A stretch of 64,000 bases of DNA from Paenibacillus_V sp046244365 (lineage in GTDB: Bacteria > Bacillota > Bacilli > Paenibacillales > NBRC-103111): assembly GCF_046244365.1 (NCBI RefSeq), contig NZ_CP176395.1:5456001-5520000 (forward strand), read 5' to 3'. Under the pieces are notes generated by a model. The model was not told where the DNA came from. It did no database searches and worked only from the letters and a program-made list of their open reading frames with translations. Below, in pieces: positions 16,818-25,858 of this stretch (position 1 is the stretch's first letter; every line of letters begins with the position of its first letter). The translations under genes and the position numbers were made by a program.

Positions 16818-17633
16818 ATGGCGGTAATCCAGGCGGATCTTAAGACCGCGCAGACCCAGCGCCTGAAGGATCAGGTCGCTTTCGTAACCGGCGCAGGCTC
16901 GGGCATCGGACGTGCGGCCGCGCTCCGGCTCGCGGAAGAAGGAGCCAAAGTATGTTTGGTTGATTTGAACGATGACCGTACCGGGAAGGTCAAGCAGCAG
17001 ATCGAGAGCTTTGCGGGGGAAGCGATCACGGCGGATACCGACGTTTCGGATCCGATTCGGGTAGAGGCCGCCATCAAGCAGGCCGTCGACAAATGGGGAC
17101 GGCTGGACATCGTATTCGCCAATGCCGGCATTAACGGAACGCTGGCGCCGATCGAGGATATGAAGCCGGAGGATTGGGATCATACGCTGACAACCAATCT
17201 GAAGGGCACGTTTTTGGCGGTGAAATATGCCGTCCCCCATATGAAAGAACGCGGGGGAAGCATCATCGTAACCAGCTCAATCAACGGCAACCGCGTTTTC
17301 TCCGGATTCGGCATGTCGGCGTACAGCACCTCCAAGGCCGGTCAGGTGGCTTTTACTAAAATGGCCGCATTGGAGCTGGCTCGTTACAAAATTCGGGTCA
17401 ACGCCATATGTCCGGGCGCTATCAAAACCAATATTAGCGAGAGCACGCATCCGACCCCTGAACTGGACAAAATCAAAATACCGGTTCAGTATCCGCAAGG
17501 CAGCATGCCATTGGAGCACCGACCCGGCGAGCCGGAACAGGTTGCGGCCTTAGTGGCATTCCTCGCCTCCGCCGAATCCTCCCATATTTCGGGTACGGAA
17601 CTATATATCGACGGCGTTGAATCGTTATTGTAA
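16818..17633 (+). CDS. SDR family NAD(P)-dependent oxidoreductase
   Basis: 271 residues: glycine loop TGAGSGIG (about 24-31), Asp for NAD preference in VDLND, NAG motif FANAGING, catalytic Ser in VTSSING, YSTSK active-site Tyr/Lys, and a closing SGTELYIDG. GGAGG precedes the ATG. Substrate cannot be named; the acidic residue after strand 2 suggests NAD. Preceded by tetR and a palindrome, so it may act on the compound sensed by that regulator. Confidence 0.88.
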   Translation: MAVIQADLKTAQTQRLKDQVAFVTGAGSGIGRAAALRLAEEGAKVCLVDLNDDRTGKVKQQIESFAGEAITADTDVSDPIRVEAAIKQAVDKWGRLDIVFANAGINGTLAPIEDMKPEDWDHTLTTNLKGTFLAVKYAVPHMKERGGSIIVTSSINGNRVFSGFGMSAYSTSKAGQVAFTKMAALELARYKIRVNAICPGAIKTNISESTHPTPELDKIKIPVQYPQGSMPLEHRPGEPEQVAALVAFLASAESSHISGTELYIDGVESLL

Positions 17634-17649
17634 CGGTCTCTATGACAAA

Positions 17650-17674
17650 GGGCAGCCAGCAGGCTGCCCTTTTG
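17650..17674. terminator. Bidirectional rho-independent terminator
   Basis: GGGCAGCC, four-base loop, GGCTGCCC, then TTTTG on the plus side and TTTGTC on the minus side, between the convergent SDR and MFS genes. Confidence 0.8.
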
Positions 17675-17689
17675 CGTATCTTACTGCTC

Positions 17690-18874
17690 TCATTGAACGG
17701 CAGCTTCCTGACTGCTTGCGGTCCGCTTCGGATCAAGCGCCTTGAAGCGCTGCACCAGCACGATTGCCGCTACGCACAGTATACCGCCGACGATGAACGG
17801 CAGTTCGATCTGCCACCCGTATAGCAGCATCGCAAACAGCGGTCCCGCGATACGGCCCAAGCTGTCCATCGACGAATTCAAGCCTGTGGCCACGCCTTGT
17901 CCGACCTTCGTCCTTTTCGTAATCAGAGAAATGACACAGGGACGAATAAAAGCGTTTCCTGCTCCGAATACGGACATATAGATCGCGGCTGTAATGACGT
18001 TACTTGAAAACAGGATAAGAATAAAGCCGGCAGCGGACAGCACAAGCCCGATCAGAATCCATTGCGGCTCGGCTCCGTTCTTGATTCTTTTGCGCACGAC
18101 GCCGCCTTGAATCATCGCTCCGACAATACCGCTAACGAAGAACATAATGCCGACATGAACCGGTTTGGCGCCGATTTTCTCCATTTCGAATAATTGGAAC
18201 GTGGTTTCCAGACCGGCAAGCGTAAAGGAAACGAAAAACGACAAGACGTACAAATATTTGAGCGGTCCGGCGAATGCCGTCCAGCGGGACGGTTTCGGCC
18301 CGGTCGGTGCTTGCCTCCGTTCGGCCGTTAACGACTCCGGAACCATGAAGAATACGAAGACGAACATAATGAACGACAGGATGGAAGACGCAAAAAACGG
18401 CGCGCCGTTCGAAACCAGACTCAGCAATCCCCCTACGCCGGGTCCGATGACAAAACCGAGACCGATGGCCATGCCGACGAGCCCCATTCCCTTCGTTCGC
18501 GTTTCTTCCGTCGTAATATCGGCCACGTAGGCTACTGCGCATGCGGTTACCGCTCCGGAGAACAGCCCTCCGATAATACGCGATACGTACATGAGCGTCA
18601 GGTTGCCGTCCGCAATGCCGAAAACAAAGAAGCTGACGCAAAACCCGATCAAGCCGATAAGCAATATCGGCCGGCGGCCGTGCTTGTCCGACAAACTGCC
18701 CCACACCGGAGACATCAGAAACGATGCCGCCGAATACAAGGACAGCATCCAAGCAAGATGAAATTGCCCTCTTCCGGTTCCCGCTACGATCTCCGGCATA
18801 ACGGGGATAATAATGCCAAAACCGATAAATACCGTCATCAATACGATCACGATGACGCCTAGCTGCTTTTTCAT
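17690..18874 (-). CDS. MFS transporter, DHA1 drug:H+ antiporter type
   Basis: 394 residues, twelve predicted helices. Motif A (GSLSDKHGRRPILL) lies between helices 2 and 3 and motif C-like glycine-rich sequence (GLGFVIGPGVGGLL) in helix 5, which indicates an exporter. GGAGGAG precedes the ATG at 18874. It follows another MFS gene by 36 bases, so the two are probably cotranscribed. Substrate unknown. Confidence 0.87.
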   Translation of the reverse strand: MKKQLGVIVIVLMTVFIGFGIIIPVMPEIVAGTGRGQFHLAWMLSLYSAASFLMSPVWGSLSDKHGRRPILLIGLIGFCVSFFVFGIADGNLTLMYVSRIIGGLFSGAVTACAVAYVADITTEETRTKGMGLVGMAIGLGFVIGPGVGGLLSLVSNGAPFFASSILSFIMFVFVFFMVPESLTAERRQAPTGPKPSRWTAFAGPLKYLYVLSFFVSFTLAGLETTFQLFEMEKIGAKPVHVGIMFFVSGIVGAMIQGGVVRKRIKNGAEPQWILIGLVLSAAGFILILFSSNVITAAIYMSVFGAGNAFIRPCVISLITKRTKVGQGVATGLNSSMDSLGRIAGPLFAMLLYGWQIELPFIVGGILCVAAIVLVQRFKALDPKRTASSQEAAVQ

Positions 18875-18910
18875 AATCTCTCTGCTCCTCCCGACCATGG
18901 TGATACGCTC

Positions 18911-20182
18911 TTATCGTAACAAAACTTTGCGCTCTTGTGAAATCACCCAGTGCACGATCATCAACACGAAGAGCACGATGCCGCTTGCGACGAACGGGCC
19001 GTGCGGACGGAACAGATCCCACAGCTTGCCCGATACGATCGGACCGATCGTCGTACCCAGCCCTTCGATCGTAAGGAAAAATCCCCAGACCGCCCCCCGT
19101 TTCTCCGGAGGAATCGCCGCCGCGATAAGCGCGTTCCAGGATGGAATGATAAGCGCATACCCGATGCCTAGAAGCGCCACCAGAACGAATAACAGGTTCA
19201 GATCGCGAACGAATGTAAAGGTCAGCAGAACGGCAGAGCTCAGCAAGAAGCCGATATGCAAAAACCATTTGGTGCCGAAGCGGTCGACCAGCTTGCCGAC
19301 CGGTATGAGGAAGAGTACGGTTACCGCCCCCCCGGCAAGCAAAAAGAGACGAAATTGGCTGTTCGTCAAATGCAGCTCGTTTAACGCGTAAAGTGTCAAT
19401 ACGGGCGTTAATAAGCCAAGTGCGAACGTTTGGGCGAACATTGCCGGAAACATGAGCGGGCTTAGCGTCATCGAACGGCGCGCTTCCGATAAGTAGCTGC
19501 GAATCCGATCCATGCGGCTCCTCTTCGCAGGCTGCGCTTGGCCATGAGCGTTCTCACGATTCCCGCCGCCGTTCTCCTCAAGCTGGCCCCCTTTCCGGTG
19601 ACCGGGCAGAAACAGCGCGACGAGCACGACCGCTACCATCATGCCTATCAATAGCCGGAACGCGGTGCCGTAAGTTCCGCTCATGAAATAGGTGATGACG
19701 AACGGTCCCAACCCTACGCCTCCAAGCCATGCCATGTAAACCACGCTCATAATCGTCCCCCGGGAATCTTCCCCGGCGATTTCCGTCGTTCCGGTAATGA
19801 CGCACGGCCATAGCGGCGCCGTTCCAATGCCAAGAAGGGCGCAAGCTACGATAATCCAATAAAAGTTAGAGGTGGACGCCAAAATGCCGACCGAAGCGAA
19901 CGTCGAGATTACGCCACCAAGCATGACTATCCGGTACCCGATCCGGTCGATAACCCAGCCGATTGGCGTGCGCAGCAGGTTGTCGCCGATATACTGCACG
20001 GCTAGCGTCCAGCCAATGACTAGCCCTGTCGCGCCCAGAATCGTTTCCATATAAACCGGCAGAAACGTGATAATGAGGGCTCCCTTCACAAATTCGACAA
20101 AAAACATGATGAACAACAATTGCATGACAAACGGCGACCGCAGCACCTTTTTGTCTATTTTTTTCTTGATGGTCGCTTCCAT
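18911..20182 (-). CDS. MFS transporter
   Basis: 423 residues, twelve predicted helices with a long basic, Gly/Asn-rich cytoplasmic loop near residues 205-240. Motif A-like GWVIDRIGYRIVML is seen after helix 2, and VGKLVDRFGTKW is the matching repeat in the second half. The ATG at 20182 with GGTGGAG upstream is preferred to a longer reading. First gene of a two-gene MFS operon; export or uptake cannot be told. Confidence 0.85.
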   Translation of the reverse strand: MEATIKKKIDKKVLRSPFVMQLLFIMFFVEFVKGALIITFLPVYMETILGATGLVIGWTLAVQYIGDNLLRTPIGWVIDRIGYRIVMLGGVISTFASVGILASTSNFYWIIVACALLGIGTAPLWPCVITGTTEIAGEDSRGTIMSVVYMAWLGGVGLGPFVITYFMSGTYGTAFRLLIGMMVAVVLVALFLPGHRKGGQLEENGGGNRENAHGQAQPAKRSRMDRIRSYLSEARRSMTLSPLMFPAMFAQTFALGLLTPVLTLYALNELHLTNSQFRLFLLAGGAVTVLFLIPVGKLVDRFGTKWFLHIGFLLSSAVLLTFTFVRDLNLLFVLVALLGIGYALIIPSWNALIAAAIPPEKRGAVWGFFLTIEGLGTTIGPIVSGKLWDLFRPHGPFVASGIVLFVLMIVHWVISQERKVLLR

Positions 20183-20309
20183 TCTCCACCGCCTGCTCTT
20201 TAATGTAGGGCTCCTATCAGTATGTACATCGTTTCCTATAATGTTACCTCTTGCCATGCAAAGTATTGCTTTCCCCCCGACTTTCACAGCCTCCGAGGGA
20301 AAAATGGAC

Positions 20310-20337
20310 TTGCATCCTCGCCGCGTTCTGCTATACT
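20310..20337 (+). promoter_or_regulatory. Putative promoter of speA
   Basis: TTGCAT, 16-base spacer, TATACT, about 60 bases before the speA start. Confidence 0.45.
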
Positions 20338-20398
20338 CATTTTGTTTGTTACTTTACATTGACTGTGCCATTTCTAACAAGAAAGGAAGAGAGGTCCG

Positions 20399-21871
20399 AT
20401 GGATCATCAGCGTACCCCTTTGTTCTCTGCTTTATGCGAGCACGCAGAACGTAACCCAATCCAGTTTCATATTCCAGGCCATAAAAAGGGTTCAGGCATG
20501 GATCCAGAATTCCGCTCGTTTATCGGGGACAACGTGTTGTCCATCGACCTTATCAATATTGCACCGCTGGACGACCTGCATCAACCGACAGGCGTTATCG
20601 AGGAAGCCCAGAAATTGGCGGCCGACGCTTTCCAAGCCGATTATACCTTTTTTTCCGTCCAAGGGACAAGCACCGCCATCATCACCATGATTATGTCCGT
20701 CTGCGGCCAAGGAGACAAAATCATCGTACCGCGCAACGTTCACAAATCGATCATGGCGGCGATTATTTTCTCGGGAGCGAAGCCGGTATTCGTATCGCCG
20801 GCCCGCGACGCCAATTGGGGCATCGATCACGGCATCACGACGAAATCGCTCCGCAAGGCGCTCACGAAGCATCCGGACGCCAAAGCGGTTCTCGTCATCA
20901 ACCCGACGTATTTCGGCGTATGCGCCAACTTGAAGGAAATCGTCGAGCTTGTTCACAGCTACAATATTCCCGTCCTTGTCGACGAAGCCCATGGCGTACT
21001 CATTCATTTTCACGAGGAGCTTCCGGTTTCCGCGATGGAAGCGGGAGCGGACATGGCCGCAACTAGCGTTCACAAGCTTGGCGGTTCGATGACGCAGAGC
21101 TCCGTGCTGAACGTCAAAGGCGATCGTATCAATCTCAAACGAGTCCAAACGATCATGAGCATGCTTACGACGACGTCCACCTCGTACCCGCTCTTGGCGT
21201 CTCTGGATACTGCTCGCCGCAACTTGGCGCTCAATGGCCATGAAATGGCCGATAAAGCGATCCGTCTTGCGCAATATGCCCGCAGCCAGATCAACGAAAT
21301 CCCTGGCTTGGCCTGCTTCGGCGAAGACATTCTCGGGACCGAAGCCACTTACAGCTTCGATCCGACGAAAGTTTGCGTCCATGTTCGTCATCTCGGACTG
21401 ACGGGATACGACGTCGAAAACTGGCTGCGCGACGAGTACAACATCGAAGTCGAGCTAAGCGACATGTATAACATTCTTTGCCTCGTAACCCCGGGTGACG
21501 AGAAGGAGCAGATCGATATTTTGCTCGAAGCGCTGCGCAAGCTTGCGTCCTTGCACCAGAACGTGAGTGAAATTAACGAGCTGAACATCGTCATTCCGGA
21601 AATTCCGCATTTGTCCTTATCGCCGCGCGATGCGTTCTATGGGGATACGGAGACGGTTCCTTTTCAGGAATCCGCAGGCCGTATCATCGCGGAATTCATT
21701 TACGTGTATCCGCCGGGCATTCCGATTTTGCTGCCGGGCGAAGTCGTCTCGCAGGATAATATCGACTACATCACGGATCATGTAAAAGTAGGACTTCCGG
21801 TTAAAGGTCCCGAAGACCGTTCGGTACAACAGGTTAAAGTGATCGTGGAAACGACCGCTATCTCGGACTGA
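20399..21871 (+). CDS. speA: Arginine decarboxylase, Orn/Lys/Arg decarboxylase class I fold
   Basis: 490 residues, the length of Bacillus SpeA. PLP-dependent decarboxylation of arginine to agmatine, the first step of polyamine synthesis in Bacilli. PLP contacts are clear: QGTST (88-92), VDEAHG (Asp195, His198) and the Schiff-base lysine Lys226 in SVHKLGGS. AAGGAAGAGAGG precedes the ATG. Lysine decarboxylases share the fold, but the monocistronic arrangement and overall match favour SpeA. Confidence 0.9.
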   Translation: MDHQRTPLFSALCEHAERNPIQFHIPGHKKGSGMDPEFRSFIGDNVLSIDLINIAPLDDLHQPTGVIEEAQKLAADAFQADYTFFSVQGTSTAIITMIMSVCGQGDKIIVPRNVHKSIMAAIIFSGAKPVFVSPARDANWGIDHGITTKSLRKALTKHPDAKAVLVINPTYFGVCANLKEIVELVHSYNIPVLVDEAHGVLIHFHEELPVSAMEAGADMAATSVHKLGGSMTQSSVLNVKGDRINLKRVQTIMSMLTTTSTSYPLLASLDTARRNLALNGHEMADKAIRLAQYARSQINEIPGLACFGEDILGTEATYSFDPTKVCVHVRHLGLTGYDVENWLRDEYNIEVELSDMYNILCLVTPGDEKEQIDILLEALRKLASLHQNVSEINELNIVIPEIPHLSLSPRDAFYGDTETVPFQESAGRIIAEFIYVYPPGIPILLPGEVVSQDNIDYITDHVKVGLPVKGPEDRSVQQVKVIVETTAISD

Positions 21872-21924
21872 TCCTTTGATTGCCGCTAGAACCGGGCAAA
21901 GCGAGTATTGAGGAAAAACAATAG

Positions 21925-21962
21925 AAGGCCGGGCTGCCCTATTCAGGGTACCCGGCCTTTCC
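21925..21962 (+). terminator. Rho-independent terminator of speA
   Basis: AAGGCCGGG pairs with CCCGGCCTTT across a 17-base loop. Confidence 0.8.
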
Positions 21963-21996
21963 GTTTAATGGCTCGTTTATGAGAGTAGAATGGGAA

Positions 21997-22290
21997 TTAG
22001 TACTGTTCTTGCGTAGAGATAGCCGGCAGCCATTGCTGCAAAACCGCGCGAAGCGCCTCCGCTTGTTCCCGGCATTTAATGGAGAAAGACCTTTGCAGAT
22101 GTTCGACATGATCGAGATCGTCTGCGGACAGTATTGCGGATTTACCCGTTTGCATACAGATGACGAGCGGCTTCCCGAAGAAATTGTCCGTATACATAAT
22201 GGCTAGATCGAAGCGCTCATTCTCCGTTGCATATCCGATAAAGCTAACCTGCGCCTGCTCCGTCACGTCGTACATTCGTTCCAAGCTCAT
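21997..22290 (-). CDS. DUF3055-like small protein
   Basis: 97 residues, cytosolic. The pattern VSFIGYATENERFD, YTDNFFGKPLVICMQTGKSA and HVEHLQRSF resembles the DUF3055 family of Bacilli. Function unknown. AGGAGG is nine bases from the ATG. Confidence 0.7.
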   Translation of the reverse strand: MSLERMYDVTEQAQVSFIGYATENERFDLAIMYTDNFFGKPLVICMQTGKSAILSADDLDHVEHLQRSFSIKCREQAEALRAVLQQWLPAISTQEQY

Positions 22291-22490
22291 CTCGTTCAGC
22301 CTCCTGTCCTAAGTTATCAGAATATTTATACTATTTATCGTAACATACATTTTTCGAACGCACAACCCTTTTCGATAATAAAGGCTTGTATATTTTGCAT
22401 TTATTGATAACTTTTTTTTATCAGATTGCCAAGCAATTTCTTAAATGCTATGATGGTCATGAACGAATACATAGGCGGGTGTTTATAGCT

Positions 22491-22910
22491 ATGAGTCAAA
22501 GCGCTTACATTCAGTTTGTGGAAGGCTCGTCCGTCGCTTCCTTGACGCTCGATGAATTGAAGGATCATTTATTGCAGTACAAAGAACAGCTCGCCTTGAC
22601 AGGCAAACAATTAGGCTGGGAATATGAAGAAGCAGGATTTCCGTACACGATCGAAACAAAGCCCGAGGGCGAAGGAAAATGGTTTTATTTAAAGGCAAAC
22701 AGCCTGCGTTACAAATATATCGTCTTGGGCGTCGGCAGTAAAACGGAGAACGATTCCGTGAAGCATTTTGTCCAAATCGTGCTGCCTGACGATGCGACGC
22801 ATGGCGATAAGGCCAAAGGCAATGAATTCAGCAAGCATCTTGCCAAGCAATTAAAAGCGGAGCTTACGCTTTTCAACGGCAGGACGATGTACTTTAACCC
22901 TAGAAAATAG
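22491..22910 (+). CDS. DUF1885-like protein
   Basis: 139 residues, soluble. MSQSAYIQFVEGSSV at the start and QLGWEYEEAGFPYTIE in the middle resemble DUF1885 of Bacilli; no function known. The ATG at 22491 has GGCGGGTG upstream; the AT-rich sequence before it is promoter rather than coding. Confidence 0.75.
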   Translation: MSQSAYIQFVEGSSVASLTLDELKDHLLQYKEQLALTGKQLGWEYEEAGFPYTIETKPEGEGKWFYLKANSLRYKYIVLGVGSKTENDSVKHFVQIVLPDDATHGDKAKGNEFSKHLAKQLKAELTLFNGRTMYFNPRK

Positions 22911-22920
22911 CGGTTACCGT

Positions 22921-23048
22921 CAAACAAGGATAAACGCCTAACGGCGTCCTAAACGTTTTCGCAGAAAGCGACTTCGGAAGCATAAGCTTAGACGCCAAAC
23001 GTTTACCGGGAAATCGAACAATCACCGAAGGGTAAGCTTTCTGAGAAT
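22921..23048. repeat. Dispersed intergenic repeat, copy A
   Basis: Shares CAAGGATAAACGCC, GGCGTCCT, CGTTTRCCGRG, a CAATCA core and a final CTTTCTGA with the elements at 41934-42020 and 46371-46448. The longest of the three copies, with an inserted segment in the middle. Lies between DUF1885 and a terminator. Confidence 0.6.
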
Positions 23049-23052
23049 TTGA

Positions 23053-23104
23053 AATACCCCCGGTCCAGATCGGTTATAAACCGACAGGATCGGGGGTATT
23101 TGTG
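23053..23104. terminator. Bidirectional terminator
   Basis: AATACCCCCG pairs with CGGGGGTATT, with an inner CGGT/ACCG stem, between convergent genes. Confidence 0.7.
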
Positions 23105-23113
23105 TCAGGCGCA

Positions 23114-23419
23114 TTATTGCTGTGCTTCTTCCTCGGCAATCCGGTTGTAAATTTCAACAACGCGTTCCCACTCTTGCTCGTCTTCGATGTTCGTCAGGTA
23201 CGCTTCTCCGTCTTCTTCGTCAACGCGGAATATAACGCCGTCCGCATCCGGTTGATTCCGGTCAAGAAGCACCGCATATGCCTTGCTATCGCTCTCGAAC
23301 GTATAGACAATGACCATTTCGCGCTCGACGCCGTCAGCGTCCGTGACGACAAATACATCGTCCTCGTGCTCATGATCATGTCCGCAGCCGCAGTCGTCAT
23401 CATGTTTATGTTCGCTCAT
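23114..23419 (-). CDS. yrzB: DUF1292 family protein, YrzB-like
   Basis: 101 residues, very acidic. An N-terminal His/Asp/Cys-rich stretch (HKHDDDCGCGHDHEHEDD) that could bind metal precedes the DUF1292 domain (VYTFESDSKAYAVLL, EEDGEAYLTNIEDEQEWERV). In other Bacilli yrzB sits with yrzL and yrrK; here it stands alone. AGAGGGG precedes the ATG. Confidence 0.8.
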   Translation of the reverse strand: MSEHKHDDDCGCGHDHEHEDDVFVVTDADGVEREMVIVYTFESDSKAYAVLLDRNQPDADGVIFRVDEEDGEAYLTNIEDEQEWERVVEIYNRIAEEEAQQ

Positions 23420-23520
23420 CGTAACCCCTCTTTTCGCTGGTATCTGCTAACTTAAGTATCGTACCACGCAGTCCGGCTTCGGTCAATTGACCGTATTCGC
23501 ATAGAAAATGCCTGCGAAAA

Positions 23521-24015
23521 TCAAGATCCTTGCGTAACGATGAGGCTAATGACCTTCTGGAGCCTGATGTACTCCGTCTTCTTGAGGTCCACCCGAAAGT
23601 AGGCGTATAAATATGCCGCTTCGATAAAGGACAGAGCGGGATAGCAAACGATTCCGTCATTCGTGAACGGATTATCCATGACGATCTGCCATTCCCCGGC
23701 TCTCTCCTCCTGAGGGATTTGCCCGAGCACGAATTCCTTCAGCTCGATTTGCTTTTCAAGCTTATTCCAGATCCCTTCCCACGCGGGACTGATCGATTCC
23801 GGCTGGGACACGATGCGCTTCCCCTTGGCTACGCAGTGCTTCATCTCGCCGATAAGCGTTTCATCGCACATCGTCAGTTTGCTTTTCAATTCATTCAGCA
23901 GTTCGCTGAATAAGGAGTATCCGCCTTGCTCGAACGTTTTTCGCAATTGTTCCGCATCGTCCTGCGTTTCCGCTTTTACGAGACGGTCCAAAGCATTTTC
24001 TAGCCCAAGCTTCAT
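23521..24015 (-). CDS. Hypothetical protein
   Basis: 164 residues, soluble, mostly helical in the first two thirds, with a C-terminal part rich in aromatic residues (AAYLYAYFRVDLKKTEYIRLQ). GGGAG precedes the ATG at 24015. Follows the 24039-24644 gene by 23 bases and is probably cotranscribed. Not recognised. Confidence 0.6.
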   Translation of the reverse strand: MKLGLENALDRLVKAETQDDAEQLRKTFEQGGYSLFSELLNELKSKLTMCDETLIGEMKHCVAKGKRIVSQPESISPAWEGIWNKLEKQIELKEFVLGQIPQEERAGEWQIVMDNPFTNDGIVCYPALSFIEAAYLYAYFRVDLKKTEYIRLQKVISLIVTQGS

Positions 24016-24038
24016 TCTTTTCTCCCTCACGTGTACGT

Positions 24039-24644
24039 TTATTCCGATAAAATACTTTTTTGGGAAACGACCGATTCGTTTCCGTCACCGTCGATAATCG
24101 CAAACTTCACCGCATAGTTCCCCTTCTCGGCAAACTTGATCTTGTAGTGAGCCGTGTACCAGAACGATTCCGCAGAGCCCGAGAGGGCGTCTTCCACGGT
24201 GCCTACCGTTTCTCCGCCGGGGCTTACGATCGTGATTTTGACTCGGTTCGCACTCGTCTTCAGATTGTCGATCTGCGCGAAGACGTCAAACGACCGGGTG
24301 ATTCCGTAATCGACGATACTGAAAGGATTTTTCAAGGAATAGTTTTTGCCAACTTCTTCCGCAATAAACATATGAACGTTCGGTTTGTAAATGCTGGCCG
24401 TCTTCTTGTCGTTATCCCATTTGACGATCGCATCCAGCGAATTGGCTACTTGCCTCAAAGGGAGCAGCGTGGAGCCGTTCATGACGATTGCGGGAACGCT
24501 CCCTTCCTTCAATTCGGAATCGTTGACGTAAACTTTGGCTTTCTCGTACCCGTTATAAGTCCCCCACATCGAATCGGCAAAAACAGTTGCAGTGCAAAGC
24601 AGCATGAAGGCTACACATAGGATGATCAATCGTTTGGCCTGCAT
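24039..24644 (-). CDS. Secreted protein with copper-amine-oxidase N-terminal-like domain
   Basis: 201 residues: signal peptide (LIILCVAFMLLCTATVFA), then a stalk-type domain with VYVNDSELKEG, GSTLLPLRQVANSL and VKWDNDKKTASI, the hallmark of the copper amine oxidase N domain that in Bacilli is a surface stalk and not an enzyme. The C-terminal 90 residues are beta-rich. GGAGG precedes the ATG. Confidence 0.8.
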   Translation of the reverse strand: MQAKRLIILCVAFMLLCTATVFADSMWGTYNGYEKAKVYVNDSELKEGSVPAIVMNGSTLLPLRQVANSLDAIVKWDNDKKTASIYKPNVHMFIAEEVGKNYSLKNPFSIVDYGITRSFDVFAQIDNLKTSANRVKITIVSPGGETVGTVEDALSGSAESFWYTAHYKIKFAEKGNYAVKFAIIDGDGNESVVSQKSILSE

Positions 24645-24815
24645 CGGTCACTAACCTCCGGAATGGTAAATTTGACATGCTGCCGCCCGGCTGCCGTCGG
24701 GCGCCTGCGGCTACATTGTCCTTGCATGGTTGCGGGAACCGCTTCGAAGAAGCCGATTTCGCAATTTCTTGCAAGTTTATACTCCGAATCGCTCATTTAG
24801 TTGCGAGGCTGACCT

Positions 24816-25742
24816 TCATTTTTGCAAAAACGTAAGCACTTTCTCCTCATACTGTTTCCCATACGTTTTATACGAGCCAACGTGAAGCGCGCCGGACGTT
24901 TTCCAAAACTCGAACGTATTCTTATGCTTTGCCCACATCGCTTCGCTGTTCGTGTACGGTATCTTGTTGTCGTCGGCGCTATGAATGAACAGCACGTGCC
25001 TGGAAGCCAGCGCATCCACCGCGCTCAGCGCGTCCACTTGATCGGGATCGATCCCCGTTACCGGCGGGATCATCGCCATAATAAGCGGCGTAAACGGGAA
25101 TTCCGGCAAGTGCGACCATACCGACAAATTGTCTTCCAAATATACCTTCAAGTGATTGAACGGGCTGTCCGCGATCACATGCGACACGGACGGTTCTTCG
25201 GCTGCCGCCAAAAGCGCCGTCGTCGCCCCCATCGAGAAGCCGACGATATCAATCTTGCCGGGTGCGTTAGCTTTCGCCCAATCGATCGCGCCAAGCAAAT
25301 CGAATTTCTCGAATTGGCCTACGGATGTCAAATTACCGCCGGATTCGCCGGAATTCCGGTAATCGAACATGACGACTCTATATCCCGCATCGACGAGCGA
25401 TTTGGCGAGCGGCAGAGCAGGGACATCGTCCTGCAGCCGGTTTTTCGTATAGCCGTGCGAGAAAATGACCGTACCTGCCGGATCTCCTGCGGGCGTCAAT
25501 TCCCATCCTTTTAACGTAACGTCCTTCTTCCTGCTCGGAAATTCGATCGACTTAAACGGGATTCCGACGCTTTCCGGCGTAGTCGATAACGCCTGCTTGG
25601 CCGGATGCGACAAGCTCCATCCCACATAGCCCGATATTCCCACGGAACCGAGAACAAGCACCAGCAGCACGATGATTGCCGACCGCCCCGTTCTCCTGCG
25701 CCAACGAGCTGCCGGTCTTCTTTCCAGCTTGGTAACAACCAT
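24816..25742 (-). CDS. Membrane-anchored alpha/beta hydrolase
   Basis: 308 residues: basic N-terminus, one membrane helix (SAIIVLLVLVLGSVGISGYVG, about 20-41) and an extracytoplasmic hydrolase. FSHGYTKNR oxyanion strand, nucleophile Ser in GFSMGA, acid in HSADDNKIP and His in ALHVGSY form the triad. Similar to YfhM/Bem46-type esterases. A TGTGA-N6-TCACA palindrome overlaps its predicted -10. Substrate unknown. Confidence 0.85.
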   Translation of the reverse strand: MVVTKLERRPAARWRRRTGRSAIIVLLVLVLGSVGISGYVGWSLSHPAKQALSTTPESVGIPFKSIEFPSRKKDVTLKGWELTPAGDPAGTVIFSHGYTKNRLQDDVPALPLAKSLVDAGYRVVMFDYRNSGESGGNLTSVGQFEKFDLLGAIDWAKANAPGKIDIVGFSMGATTALLAAAEEPSVSHVIADSPFNHLKVYLEDNLSVWSHLPEFPFTPLIMAMIPPVTGIDPDQVDALSAVDALASRHVLFIHSADDNKIPYTNSEAMWAKHKNTFEFWKTSGALHVGSYKTYGKQYEEKVLTFLQK

Positions 25743-25771
25743 ACGATCACAAACCTTTCCAGCCGCTAAGA

Positions 25772-25789
25772 TGTGATGATTATATCACA
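25772..25789. promoter_or_regulatory. Fnr/Crp-like palindrome over an extended -10
   Basis: TGTGATGATTATATCACA is a perfect 6-6-6 palindrome with the Bacillus Fnr consensus TGTGA-N6-TCACA. On the minus strand its right half contains TGATATAAT, an extended -10 for the hydrolase gene, so binding here would be expected to repress. Confidence 0.5.
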
Positions 25790-25858
25790 AAAGCCCTTAT
25801 CCGGCCTTCTCGTATTCATCAGGCTTGTCTTTTGCCGCAAGGACGGGCGGCGTCAGCG

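Noticed and set aside
20492..21391. 299-codon open frame antisense to speA
   Set aside because: Mirrors the third-position bias of the strongly supported speA gene; Arg/Asp-rich, no ribosome binding site, no domain.
24645..24815. Structured leader before the copper-amine-oxidase-like gene, with GGCAGCCGGGCGGC resembling the end of a c-di-GMP-I riboswitch
   Set aside because: The conserved ACGCAAAGC and GGGCCTAA elements are absent and no closing stem could be drawn; it may be only GC-rich intergenic sequence.
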